Counted from the first letter of the stretch, positions 22,001-32,045 are shown. The stretch is 64,000 bases of DNA from Corbicula japonica (GCA_038501625.1 JAZAYU010000200.1:372001-436000), one strand, 5' to 3'. Notes: a model not told the origin generated them from the sequence alone. A program made the numbers and translations.

Positions 22001-22137
22001 CAGTTTGAAAACAGTTGAATATCATTTTTGTTATTTTTATCGAGGAAATTCTGTAATACTAAAGAAAGCACAAAATAAATACCGTTTGTTACAGTAAGGA
22101 CGATCATAAATATCATCTGTTGCTGCATAAAGTTCAT
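6179..22137 (-). CDS. C-type lectin / PAN / mucin-stalk type I membrane protein (5 exons, 517 aa)
   Basis: Rebuilt on the minus strand from 22137-22083, 16127-15956, 14876-14650, 13519-13247 and 7005-6179; total 1554 nt with every splice phase matching (1, 2, 1, 1). Order: signal peptide 1-18; C-type lectin domain about 20-151 with the WIGL motif and the C-terminal C...W...C...FVCQ pattern; PAN/apple-like six-Cys domain 153-242; a stalk of Thr runs separated by SVLSS-type modules about 250-395; a CLCNC motif; a charged segment; TM helix about 469-494; and a Lys-rich tail. Expected at the cell surface as a glycan- or protein-binding receptor. The lectin site is atypical: EPK in place of EPN and WITD in place of WND, so Ca-dependent sugar binding is doubtful. 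I do not know a named orthologue. Confidence 0.88.
7629..7818. repeat. (ATTC)n microsatellite = LINE 3' tail
   Basis: Nearly pure ATTC repeat of about 190 bp with a few interruptions (ccatcc, cactcactcac near the right end). It lies directly downstream of the LINE 3' UTR on the minus strand, so it is best read as the (GAAT)n tail of the retroelement, expanded by slippage. The open frame through it (Phe-Ile-His-Ser repeats) is not a gene. Confidence 0.9.
7999..8981. mobile_element. 983-bp TIR element (TA target duplication), copy 1
   Basis: Ends TCCTTTCC...GGAAAGGA with a TA on each side (7997-7998 and 8982-8983). Long imperfect inverted arms contain ACGTATTTAAACGTGACAAA and AACCCGACCCTGTTTT. 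No transposase ORF, so it is non-autonomous. It sits exactly at the stop codon of the LINE. A second copy is at 48279-49255. Confidence 0.88.
8985..9683 (-). pseudogene. LINE ORF2 C-terminal domain with zinc knuckle
   Basis: Encodes a Trp-rich segment (WRHIWKNCLDSYASIKAKNF) followed by CTLCKTHRENLIHLFCDC, the zf-RVT-type knuckle found at the end of L1/Tx1-like ORF2 proteins, then FETKWYIWKYRNDMKF. Reads into the inserted TIR element at 8981. Confidence 0.8.
10274..11425 (-). pseudogene. LINE reverse transcriptase domain
   Basis: About 383 residues with KSPGFDGIPAEFYQYFW, NWRPITLLNVDYKIIAKCLANR, FIDQTKAFDRCEW and the catalytic QYVDD. The catalytic aspartates survive, but the frame is shifted relative to the flanking domains at both ends, so no full ORF2 product can be made. 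The NWRPITLLNVDYKI block is typical of the L1/Tx1 side of the LINE tree. Confidence 0.9.
11526..12700 (-). pseudogene. LINE endonuclease and linker fragments
   Basis: Four overlapping frames (12655-12431, 12294-12082, 12163-11888, 11927-11526) cover an apurinic-type endonuclease. SSSSRGVAVLFRKNF, a frame-shifted 'NIYAPN', NLNQESIC and FSDHNLISIKV are seen in order, then the EENEKPTAYYFNLEK linker before the RT. At least three frameshifts separate them. Confidence 0.8.
13247..13519 (-). CDS. Lectin gene exon 4: PAN/apple-like domain
   Basis: Acceptor 'ttatatatttcag', donor G|GTATGT; 273 nt, phase 1 at both ends, so it is a complete shuffling-type domain exon of 91 residues. Cys pattern: C near the start (SCTF), ACKTGCM, NCWGLNF, NNCFLY and KKRCYT. 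The spacing and the C-W-G-L-N-F core match PAN/apple-like domains as I know them. Assigned by pattern only. Confidence 0.8.
13844..14474. repeat. Foldback repeat with ~165-bp arms
   Basis: The left arm (about 13844-14012) and right arm (about 14290-14474) are inverted copies. Both contain the catgagaactctgaaat end, ttagtgccaattcgtca, ttcaagaaattcaagga and gtttctactttcgg. The spacer is about 280 bp. It lies between lectin exons 4 and 3 and has no ORF, so it looks like a non-autonomous DNA element. Confidence 0.8.
14650..14876 (-). CDS. Lectin gene exon 3: C-terminal half of the C-type lectin domain
   Basis: Acceptor 'ttttaaaataacag', donor G|GTAAAG; 227 nt, phase 2 in, phase 1 out. Starts with SQHMWIGL (WIGL core motif), then GYIHYKAAEPK, SKCIL, GDWITDICG and FVCQ, giving the canonical final Cys pair. 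Confidence 0.88.
15153..15301. repeat. Dispersed ~150-bp repeat, copy 1
   Basis: Shares with 20726-20879 the words tggcaaaacaaattgccact, accaggttct/accgggttct, ttgtcc-type pyrimidine tract and gttgtcttggtga. Both copies are in the same orientation inside lectin introns 2 and 1. Confidence 0.75.
15956..16127 (-). CDS. Lectin gene exon 2: N-terminal half of the C-type lectin domain
   Basis: Acceptor 'gtctatttcag', donor AT|GTATGT; 172 nt, phase 1 in, phase 2 out. Encodes the lectin signature YGRTWNEALAVCQQENGTL, where the Trp, Ala and Cys positions are those conserved at the first helix of C-type lectin folds. Confidence 0.88.
18972..19128 (-). mobile_element. Solo end of a pogo/Tigger-like DNA element
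   Basis: On the minus strand it begins CAGTGAAAACCTCTATAACG next to TA (19129-19130), followed by repeats of 'ttaaggacaat' and 'attatgggc/attacgggc'. CAGT...CCTC(T/G)ATAA is the typical pogo/Tigger terminal style. The other end was not found, so it is probably truncated. Confidence 0.5.
20726..20879. repeat. Dispersed ~150-bp repeat, copy 2
   Basis: Diverged partner of 15153-15301, about 70-75% alike by eye over its core (ggcaaaacaaattgccact, gttgtcttggtga). Confidence 0.75.
21742..22096. repeat. 180-bp tandem duplication ending at lectin exon 1 donor
   Basis: Two units offset by 180 bp (21742-21914 and 21922-22092) share ggctaatatttcaccaatac, gcttcggaattc, 'tttttatcgag.aaattctgt' and ataccgtttgtt. 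The last word is the reverse complement of the exon-1 end and donor, so the donor and intron start have been copied. Confidence 0.85.
22083..22137 (-). CDS. Lectin gene exon 1: signal peptide
   Basis: ATG at 22137-22135; 18 codons (MNFMQQQMIFMIVLTVTN) plus one base, then donor GTATTT. The hydrophobic core MIFMIVLTV fits a secretory signal and the phase (1) fits the next exon. Chosen because no other phase-1 signal-peptide exon was found between 16.2 and 22.4 kb. An upstream in-frame ATG exists (22167) but would add a charged leader. Confidence 0.72.
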
Positions 22138-25100
22138 TATCCTCTTTCTTTTTCTGCTCTGTGACATCTGTCAAATTCCTGATCTTATTCTGTCTTGTCC
22201 AAACCTGTTGTACGTTTGTCCTGAACATGTATTTTTCGAATGTGGTTTTAATCAGGTTCAGTAGTCGATTTACCCCAGGCTGGTAAGAAATAATGACATT
22301 AACAAAATTACAGTCCAACCTGTGCCTAAGAACACCTGTGGAAAAAGACCACCTTTTGGATAATGAAAACATTGCATTTGCCCCCACTGACTTGATTTAA
22401 AGAACAAATTCACCTCTGAATAAAATCTGCTTTTAAAGACGCGTTTTGGGGTTTCCCCCGAGTGATCCTAAAGGAAAGGTTTGACTTATTCGAAAACTGT
22501 TTAGCCATTCTAACTTACGTTTAATTAAGGTCTACGCGGTCCGATTAGTGATAGGCATTTCAATTACGGTAGATAATTCATGACTATCATCAAATTAACC
22601 TAGCAATATTTTTATATTTTATTGTGTTCTGTGACTTTAAAAGTCTCCTGTTTGTCTTTTTTCAATACCACCGCAGTGTTTGTGCATTGTGGTAACAGAG
22701 GCTTACGCAGAAATCTATTTGAAATTATATAATAAATACTATCCATGAATGAAAGCATCTGCACTATTAAAAGTCTGGTTGCTTCTGACCTTAAACCTAT
22801 AAATTTTAATGATGTTGTACAATATTGATGTCCAAAGTAAACAAATAAAGCACCCGATAAACAATAGCCCTAGAGAAAGCAGACAATATACAAAATAGGC
22901 GCAAATATGGAAACACTTAATATCGCTCGATTTAGATTTGAAATAATATTTGAATTGACCATAACAGAAAATATGACGTCAAAAGAAATCGTCATTGTAG
23001 TGAAAAAACGGTATAATTCCATTTTATTTCAATTGTACTTAAACTGTTCTTACACAAAGGTGACGTAATGTTCGTTAAATACATTAAAATGCTTTCCATA
23101 TTAAAGTTACACATTTGTTTAAGATGCGACTTGCAACCATTTATGAACAATTAACGATAAAACCATAGTTAATCCACAATCAAAATATCTTTTATTTAAA
23201 TTGAGTTACCATAATTTTTACATATTTTAATTAAGTAATAAACTGGAAAATTTTTATTAAACTTAAAGCAAATTTTGAAAACAGGAAAGCCGGTCGATAA
23301 AAAAAATGAACAAACATTTAGCACAAGCAGACCTGTAGCAAGTTGAAAATTAAAACGCCGCTTCATTTACGTGTCTATTCTTACGCTATAAAGTTTTAGC
23401 TAAATGAATGATAGTAAAAGTGCAAATTTTATTTTTTTTATACTGTCATATCATCATATTTTGCGGTGGTTTAATTTGTTGTTTGTTTGTTTTTTTGTAA
23501 TGGCGTTATGAAAGTTGCCATATTTTCGAAATAAATGACTTCAGCTAAAATTATCAGTATTAAGGCCTTTTTCTGGAGATAATGCTTCATTAAATCTAGG
23601 AGTTTATCCAACCCCTTCGCCCCACCTCCACCCCTCTCGCCCCAAATAACCTACCGACACCGTCGCCCTTCACCCAGAAAACGACAATAAACAAAACTGC
23701 ATAATGTTATAAACACAATTTTATAATATACTTTTCTCTCTTAACGCAAGACAGTGTAGCCAAAATGAATAATATATTTTAATTTTTTTTCTCTTAATAT
23801 TATTATTTAATGCCATTTTATTTATACTTTTTATTTTCTCATAAAGGTTATTAGTTTGAACACATTATTTCTAAATTTACTAACTGCACATTTTATTGCA
23901 AGATTTCTTGTGTTAATCTGCTGGTAAATTAATTTTTTAAAATATTACCTTGTTCATTCAAATATTCCTTGAAATAAATAAAATTTTACGTCCCTGGCGA
24001 TGTTACCATTGAAACTCTTGCACTTTTAACAAACTATATGGCCAATTGTCTTTAAAGCGCTATAAAGGCGTTCTATTGCCATAACATCATGTCGCACCAT
24101 TCAATCATTTTGAATAAACAAACCAGATGGAACTTATAAAACCTTCAGCTCGAAGTTACCAATCAAAGAGTATTGAACGATTTGCGCAAGGCAGAGGACG
24201 TCATTAGCATGATTAGGCCGCCAACTTTTCCATGTGAATTGTTAGTCTGTTACACACAATTTTAATATTAATGACAGTCAAGTGACTTTCGCTAAAACCG
24301 ATTCTTTACTCAGTAAATATACAAAATATGCACCTATACATGTATTCACGTTTAGGTAGTTTCATTTTAAGAGAATCGCTTTGAGCAAAATTTTCTTTTT
24401 AAATCTCTGCTGTTTGCAGTATATTAATATATAAATACTCATCTTGCAATTCGCTATGATAAAAAAATCTTTCTCCAGACTGATTTCATTTTGCATTTAA
24501 ATACTTTTGGTCCGGGTCGTGGCTAAAACAAAAGCCAAGCACAATCTTTTGCTCTGTGCACAATGTTTTATTTTGTAACCTTGCCGTCGTTCGCTTTATG
24601 GTCAATATTTTAGCTGTTCTAACAACATTGCAAAAGTCGTGATATCACCAATTCTACTGCAAATTCTCTCAAAAAATAATTTTATTTTTTAAGCGTAGGG
24701 ACGTAAATACATGTACATTTTAGTCAAAACAAAGCACTAGCAAACAAAAAAAACAATAGGTTTATTTCACTGATTCTGTACATAGAAAATATTCCACAAA
24801 CTTCACACATTCTGCAGAGAAAATTCCCACAAGTAACCTACGTGTACCAAACAGAATAAAGGCTGTATTTCAAGAACAACTATTGTCGCAATTGCAGCAA
24901 TTAAGACGATAACGGAAATATATAAATCACACAGGCAGGGAAATATGAAATTGCAAAAATGATACGTAAAATGATTCTTAACGTCAGATCAATATGAATA
25001 CTAGTTCAGATGCGGATCAAGGGGTTGAGTAGGGTTGCTAACTTTTTGGGCAATATTTAATTTTCATATGGAGTTTGGCAATAAAGTTAGACATGATCAT

Positions 25101-28100
25101 GAAAAAGTTAGACATGATCATGAAACTAACCCCATTTCGGAGATCTCGCTCCAACCTTGTTGTAATTTTGCAAGGTTACTCCGATGATACAATTAAAGCG
25201 AGATGTTAAAAAAAGAGCAACGTTTAGGTTTGGTGTTTGTTTACAAAACATCATTTTGATTATTTATCTTGGGTTTTGCAGATTTCAAACATTAACATTG
25301 GGGTTTTAGGTTTGCAGTTGGAATTCCCAAGAACAATTGACCAAAACAAAAACAAAAAAAAGACTTACAATGTCTGCATCCAATAAATCAGTCATGAACA
25401 TTCAGTCTTTCAAGTGAAAGTAAAAATTGAGTATCTAAAAATGTCGGGTACAAAAAAATAATACTGAAAAAATACAGGGTCAACTGGTTTGCACGACTGT
25501 CGTTCATGGTTGTGTCATCAGAAGACCTTCTCGATTCATCACTAAACGATTTCCGATGTAATTGATATAATGTAGAATTTTACAATGATGTGTTGTTAAC
25601 TTCGTGCTTAGAAAACTTCGAGTTTTGGTAGTTTTGGTTCGTACATGTAACTAGTACTCATAAAATTTTGGTTCGTAACTAGTACTCGAAATTTGTGTTG
25701 GTCAAAACTTGAGATTTCTTGGCTTTTGTGCTAAAATAGCATCTTAAAGACATAAGGAAACAGTAAATGTGTGTTACAATTTGTTTTTCAATATCCGACA
25801 TATCACTTTTCATCTAAGAAGAAGCAAAATAAGGGTTGTTCGTATATTGTAAAATTTGTCCGCATCAAATCACTTTTTTTGACTTTTAGGACCTAACAAC
25901 ACCATTCTCAGCAACAACTAAGGTACCGATTGAAAGCTTTCATTTGCGTGCATTCCGTGCGCAACATGGTTTTTAGAAAATACCGGTATAAGAATATCTT
26001 TAAACAAGTTTTAGCTTTCCAAAAAGCTAGTCGGTCATTAGCAAATAAACTAATAGAATAAGTAGGTATGTATTCGTGCTTGTGTTTAGTTTAGGACTAA
26101 TGTAAGTCAATGATATGGCCAGTTTTCTGTCGATCAATGTCACACAGATTGTATCTGACAAACAATTTCTGAATTTAGTTGATGTTTCAAGTTTCAAGTT
26201 TATTTCCATTTACATTTCTCTGTATGTACAAAACATAAACAAAAGAACATATATACATTGTAAAATGCTGTTACTTTAAAGCATGCAAACAAAGTTGAAC
26301 GGCTGATGTTTGATTTATTGAAACATGAAGAAGACGTGTACCGGCAAAAGGCATTAATATAAATTAATAATCGTGTCTCTAGTAGACGTAATTTATTATT
26401 TTATTCAGGACGTGTAGAAATAAAACGTTGTTGAAGGACCAGCGAATCGGATGAATATGTTACATTTACGCGAATGCTCGAATAGGTACCATAGAACTTT
26501 CCACAGTCGATGCTTATTTGCACATTATGCAGAAAAGCCATGCTTATAATATTCATATTCATTACCAACATTCATAAAGTGTAGTTTTAGTTGAGTCAGC
26601 AAATCTCGTCAAACTTGAAGTTGACAAGCGTTAGAAGACAGTAAACAATAAATTAGGATGCTGATGCATTTATTATTTTCACTTAAGCTTTATGCTGCTC
26701 ATATCTTTTGTTTTTGTTTGAACGATTTTCTCTGAAACTATTACAGAAACTCAAGAAGCACTATTTGTATTTAAATTTATCTATCATCAAAGAAATTGTC
26801 GTGATTCCACTGTTCTGAAAATCTTCACAACTATTTCTCTACTTTAAAGGCTGGTTTTTTGCATTGCTTGCAGTATATTCTAGTAGATTGCCCTTTGCGG
26901 TTTTGAGAGGGAATAGGGGAATCAAAATAAATCAATTCGTATTTCGTTAATAATGCATATATTCAAGGGCAAGTTTTGAATATTATGGCGGCGGAAGTTT
27001 TGTAACATAAATTAGTTAAAGTTTAAATAATAAAAATACAGATGCACGTATAGAATGGTTACCAAGTTTCTATTTTAAAACAATCGTTTAAGTTTTTTTC
27101 TTAAAATAGATGAAAAAGTCACTTAAAATACCGCATCGTAATTAGTGCTCCAACTTGGATATCGAACGGACAGGAAAATAGATAGATCTAAAAAAACATG
27201 GCAGTTTTTGCACAACAAGCTCTAAACTAGGCACTTTTATGCAAATCTTTGAGAAAGAACATAATGTAAAAATGTTCCTCCGAATGAGTAATTGCGAATA
27301 AAAGATAAAATGTAATAACTAATGAAGACATGCCTTGGGTATTGAACAAACCAACTAGGTTTAAACTCTCGCAGCTCGGGTTATAACATTCCAGTAGTGC
27401 GCTCGTGAAATGCAAAATTATGAGGTTGATTAGCTGATAACAACTACATTTGTAATTATGGATTGATATGATTTTTCAACAAACTTGACGAACGAAGTAC
27501 TTGTAACTGAGGTAACGTGTCGCCATTTATCCTATAAATTGATATTAGACAAGTTCAATAAACAAAATCATTATTGATGCTACCACGCTGAACGTGTAAT
27601 CATTAAGTGCAATTAACCTCCTGTGGCCATCCTAGTCCTTTATCTCTGTCGTCCGCAGCTAATTGATCGTATTGATGACTGTCTTTTAGCGTACCGCCGC
27701 CCTATTGACTACGCTTGTGATATTAGATAAAAATATTGCCCATGCTGATCTCCTATGTTTACTTTAAACAATGGTCATGTCACATTCGCTAAACCTCCGG
27801 TAACTTCTGAGAACATTCACCGAAATTGCACTGGAAATCGCAAACAAATTGCAAAATCGCTGACCTCTTGTTTTTACTTTAAACAATGGTCACCTCTCAT
27901 TCGCTAAACTTCCGTTAACTTCTGAGAACATTCACAACATTTGCACTGGAAAGCGCAAAAAAGCAACATCTCTCTTTAAAAGACAATATTTTGACAATTA
28001 AGCAAAGTTCTGAGCATTCGTTTCCTCCTAAATGATTTTTAAAACATCTCCTCGTTTGCTATAAGCCTCTACTATTTCACGACCGTATTTTTGATGATTT

Positions 28101-28900
28101 ATACCACAAGAAAGAAAATGTTTAATGTTTACACATTGGTAGAAGTTTTCATCAATTTTCAAAGTCAACGCATGGACATGAGTTTTTTGTGTTTTTTTTT
28201 GAAACCCGCATTATTTCATCTAACATGGCATACACTGAAATTGACATCATTAAAACAAAAACAGGAAAATGTGCGAGAACCAGCAATATTACATGTTGAA
28301 GTTCAGCATTCTAACGAAATTCTTGAAGATCAGAATAGTAAATATTATATATAATTTGAGGCCCTGTCAGGCTGCTCATTCCCCCTCACCCTAGGACAGT
28401 GACAAAATCTTGTTGTTGAACATAAACTCTAGATTTTGGAATACATTTTTGGTTAAAAGTGTATGCTAATGACCGACTAGCTTTTTGTAAACTTTTGTTT
28501 ACAGACAGCCTTTCTCGCCAGTCGGATATTCATTAGTCTCTAAGAAAAACATAAACGATGTCTTGCTTTTGACCAACAAAATCAATATAACGGATCGAAT
28601 CTATCTCATATATGGGATCATCCTGAACAGTTGTTTGATTCGAAAAAGTATCAGTTCAACTTATAAGCCAATAATACTTTGCTATGAAGGTTTGCATCAC
28701 GTGACTTTCTAAAAAAGACGCATAACATTATTTCTACACCCTGTAGAAAACACATGTATGTTTATATAATTTGTCGTTATAGATCAGCTCAATTTCTGAT
28801 TTGATGTTACTACAACGTCCAAATATTGTGTCATCAACATTAAGAAGACTTTTCTTGCAAATAGGGGGAACGGAATATCATTTTCTTGCATACCGGATAA
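22138..28900. other. Gene-poor AT-rich stretch
   Basis: Upstream (5') side of the lectin gene and beyond. No ORF longer than about 115 codons and none with a recognisable domain. Seen: a small tandem copy of 'gttagacatgatcatgaaa' near 25086-25124; 'aactagtactc' repeats near 25650; a 115-bp tandem duplication at about 27745-27960. Otherwise I see nothing. Confidence 0.5.
27745..27960. repeat. 115-bp tandem duplication
   Basis: Two units share actttaaacaatggtca, cattcgctaaac, 'taacttctgagaacattcac' and 'gcactggaaa.cgcaaa', with an offset of 115 bp (27761 and 27876). Confidence 0.85.
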
Positions 28901-28934
28901 GTATTTCCGCGTGATTTACCGGGGAAAGAAAATC

Positions 28935-28960
28935 TTATCTTTTCCCTAGGGAAAAGATAA
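28935..28960. repeat. Perfect 26-bp palindrome
   Basis: TTATCTTTTCCC followed by its exact complement around a CCTAGG centre. No spacer, so it could form a cruciform or bind a dimeric factor. No gene context. Confidence 0.9.
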
Positions 28961-29140
28961 CGTTCGCGTGCTAAACGACTGACGTCACGTCTTCAAGTAT
29001 CTGACGTAATATTTTCCAGTTAGTGACGTCATTTAGAAAATAAGGTTTGCGTTAACGTCTATATTTCAGCGTAAGGAAACAAAATTTAGTTTATTTAAAT
29101 GTACACAAATGTTAGACCAGTATAAGGTATGCAAGAAAAA

Positions 29141-29292
29141 GTATCTTGCATGAGACATTCGGTAAAGATAGAAAAATCTGTCACCTCGGGTGAACTGTTT
29201 TTGCGGGAACTCGGCAGAGCCTCGTTCCCGCAAAAACAGTTCACCCTCGGTGACAGATTTTTCTATCTTCACCTCACACTCATGCAAGATAC
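29141..29292. mobile_element. Near-perfect palindromic MITE, copy 1
   Basis: 152-bp inverted repeat from gtatcttgcatgag to ctcatgcaagatac. The inner arms (29165-29211 and 29224-29269) match almost base for base through gaaaaatctgtcacc, gtgaactgtttttgcgggaac. The loop is about 12 bp. A related copy is at 34213-34332. The mirrored open frames on both strands are by-products. Confidence 0.9.
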
Positions 29293-29347
29293 TTATACTC
29301 AAGCTTTAGACGGCTTGCGTTGTCTAAAGTGACCACGTCCGGTGCCG

Positions 29348-29420
29348 CTGTTAACCGGTGTTACCCTTCAAAGTTCAAGTGCGGTCCATTATAATATGTC
29401 GGTTATCAGGATGACCGACA
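29348..29420. repeat. Direct repeat pair, unit 1
   Basis: Shares ctgttaaccggtgtt, 'attataatatgtcggt' and atcaggatgaccgaca with 29585-29659, about 240 bp away. Possibly ends of one element. Confidence 0.75.
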
Positions 29421-29584
29421 AAAAAAAAGTATACAAGAAACATGATTATCTATATTAATGTCTTTTCCGGTAAACGTCTTCTCTATGTATCAAGCAATCA
29501 AACATCAGCCTCTACACTTTCCATTTGCATGCGTCTTAGAAACAGGTGGCATAGTCTTTATTATCCGTTCTGGACCGTGAATCA

Positions 29585-29659
29585 CTGTTAACCGGTGTTC
29601 AGGCTAAAGATCTCAAGTTTGGTCGATTATAATATGTCGGTCATCAGGATGACCGACAA
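29585..29659. repeat. Direct repeat pair, unit 2
   Basis: Second copy of the 73-bp unit at 29348-29420. Same orientation. Confidence 0.75.
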
Positions 29660-30255
29660 TAATTAACATTTTTCGTCATAGCACGCGCGCACGTTTTAAA
29701 AATGTCCGTGAATAGTACATTTTTGATTCCCCACGTTGGAATACAAATTAAAATCAATTAAATTTCAAACAACATTAAACATTAGACTGTATCTAAAGCC
29801 ATCTTCTCCCAAGACGCATATTGCTTATTTAAATTAATTAAAATAATCGCTTATTGTTTTTTTTAATTAATTGAAAACGTTCCTGCTTAAATTTATACTT
29901 AATCTATCTGTAGGAAGAGTTCAACAACGCAAGAAAAAACAACAACAATCACGGTTCAACACGATTTCTCTCAGTAGTCATTTATTATTTATATTTTAGG
30001 CCTTTGTACTAAGGGAGATTCACATGTTAATCTCACCAGATCGGAAATCATAATTTATAGTAGATGGATTTCCAAAATGCTTTTAGTAGTCAATTCAGTT
30101 AATTGATTTATAATCCTAGACACTGTCAGTGAAAAAAACTAGATAATAAGTGCAAAGGCGTGAACAAATAAAATGGCGCTCAAGTTTGCAGCTAGGTTTT
30201 TGTCTTTGTATGCACGCAAATACATGAGAAATAATATCGAGTTTTACCATTTAAG

Positions 30256-30323
30256 GTATACAATTAAATACAAAAGTACATTAATATGTAATTGGTAATG
30301 TACTTTTGTATTTAATTGTATAC
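30256..30323. repeat. Perfect 28-bp inverted repeat (hairpin)
   Basis: Arms 30256-30283 and 30296-30323 are exact complements (gtatacaattaaatac...), separated by a 12-bp loop. AT-rich. Could be a short MITE or extrude as a cruciform. Confidence 0.92.
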
Positions 30324-30334
30324 TGTTCGCCATG

Positions 30335-30400
30335 AAATCATTTGTCATATGCCATCATGGGCTTTACAGCCTATTTGGATTCAATAAAATCTATCTATAA
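30335..30400 (+). mobile_element. Possible LINE 3' end remnant
   Basis: The run 'gggctttacagcctatttgg' then 'attcaataaaatctatctat' resembles the 3' end and short tail of CR1/RTE-type LINEs in invertebrates. No coding part is attached. Confidence 0.3.
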
Positions 30401-30815
30401 AGTTAGGGATATCGTGTCTTTCCTTTGCATCCGTCCATTGCTCCCATAGCCTTAACCAATTAATGAATTTAAAATATTTTATACGGTATACATTCGTTAA
30501 AATGTATAATTATTTGAAAATTCATATTTCTCAATTATAGTTATGGATAATAAAAATATTCTTTAATGTAAGAATGTTAAGAAATGTTGATAAATAACAT
30601 TTTGATATATGCTTTTCGTAAAAAAAATGGAAAAACACCACCACTACTACTAACTACTATCACCTGTTACTGCTACAACAATTGCTGCTGCTACACCAAT
30701 CACCATCATCACCCACCCTCAACATAACTATTAACTACTATGCAGCTACTGATACACCGAAACAGTAAATGTGATACCTCTAATACGAGTACTAGTCTAT
30801 TTTGTATTACAAATA

Positions 30816-30845
30816 TATAAAACCTTCCAAAAGATAGAAGTCAGT
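30816..30845 (+). promoter_or_regulatory. TATA box and initiator of a small gene
   Basis: TATAAAA at 30816-30822 and TCAGT at 30841-30845, with the initiator A 27 bp from the TATA start. This is the spacing of a metazoan core promoter. The ORF starts 45 bp further on. Confidence 0.45.
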
Positions 30846-30889
30846 AGTTATTCTGTGAAAATTTACACTCCAATTCAAAATTGTCCTTT

Positions 30890-31123
30890 ATGAAGATAAA
30901 ATCCCTCTTTTTTAGTGACATCTATGTTACTTTTACACTCGTTTTTGTATTATGTGCTGGTGCAAATAAGTTTTCGTCAATGATTGTTTTTGCTTATGAT
31001 GATGATGTTGCTGACAATGAAAAGATTGTAGCTTCTTCTGATGACGATCATGATGATAAACCTGACAACTCAAGTGATCATGAAATTATTTTATTGTATA
31101 TTTCAAATGTGATGTCACGGTAG
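30890..31123 (+). CDS. Putative small secreted Asp-rich peptide (77 aa)
   Basis: ATG at 30890 behind a TATA/initiator pair. MKIKSLFFSD leads into a hydrophobic stretch IYVTFTLVFVLCAGA that looks like a signal peptide. The rest is acidic: YDDDVADNEK, SSDDDHDDKPDNSSDHE. In molluscs such Asp-rich secreted peptides can be shell-matrix or ion-binding proteins, but nothing here proves that role. Single exon, no splice partner and no clear AATAAA nearby; it may be a chance ORF in AT-rich DNA. Confidence 0.38.
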   Translation: MKIKSLFFSDIYVTFTLVFVLCAGANKFSSMIVFAYDDDVADNEKIVASSDDDHDDKPDNSSDHEIILLYISNVMSR

Positions 31124-31699
31124 TCAGGGTAATCAGCTTAATTTACATTACTATTGAGATATTACTCTCGGGGAATTTAAGCATCGACCACAGATCATTT
31201 ACAAATACGGCGATATTAAACATGTAAATATTTCGCACTCTAGTTTTTTTAAATAGCAACGGATTAACAACTACCTTGTATAACAATAATCATTTATTAT
31301 TGCCATCGTTTTTATCATCAGTGTTTTTAGCAATAATAGTTATAATCAATGGAAATTAGAAAGCCGGTGTAACGTTGTAAAGTGACCCCCATAGAATAAT
31401 GACCCCCCGGTCATTATTTTATATAAAATATTGACTCCGCGGTCATAATATTATGACTGGGGGGTCATAATATTATGACTCCTCGCACGTAGAAAAATGA
31501 CCCCTCACATAGAAATGTGACCCCCTATAGAATAAGGACCCCCGACCCAAACCTCTATGGTACACTTAATTATCTCCATCGATAGGCATCGGAGGAGTAA
31601 TGGCACCCGTCCGTGCATGCGTCCGTACGTGCAGGTTTTTTGACAGCAATTAGACGGAATTGATCCAAGCTTCAGGGATTACCACTACCGATGCCTATT

Positions 31700-31865
31700 T
31701 GTGTGGAAAGAAAAAATGGTTAAGGTCTCCGACCGAGAATCACTTGCTCCTCACCGTTGTGAGTTCGATGCCTATCAGGATCGTGTATGGGTGACAGGCA
31801 TACATACTGTGCGGCGCTCAGTTTATCATTTAAAACACAGGTGCTGGACTGCATAGGAACGTTCC
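31700..31865 (+). mobile_element. tRNA-derived SINE head
   Basis: A-box-like aatggttaaggtctccgacc, then cacttgctcctcaccgttg and B-box-like GAGTTCGATGCC at 31761-31772. This order is that of a tRNA-Ser/Leu-type SINE promoter. The tail is not resolved. Confidence 0.5.
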
Positions 31866-32045
31866 ATCAACAAGATACGCAACTAATTTTTGCAATTTAC
31901 GGCCTGTTTGAATATTAATCATCAAAAAATATTTATAATCACAGAACTAGCTAGTTTTCAGGCGGCGAGGGTGGCTGGATTTCAATCTAGTATCTCTAGG
32001 CTTCTTACTAGAACTCGTCTAATCCTGATCTGATGTAACATACTT

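Larger units (their letters stand above)
16128..22082 (-). other. Lectin intron 1 (about 6 kb)
   Basis: No coding exon found. Contains the half pogo-like end at 18972-19128, a (GGAT)n word at 19880, the dispersed repeat at 20726-20879 and a 180-bp tandem duplication that ends at the exon-1 donor. The remainder is AT-rich unique-looking sequence in which I see nothing. Confidence 0.55.

Noticed and set aside
22037..22387. 116-residue minus-strand frame overlapping lectin exon 1
   Set aside because: Different frame from the signal-peptide exon; it contains the 5' UTR and donor and has no domain.
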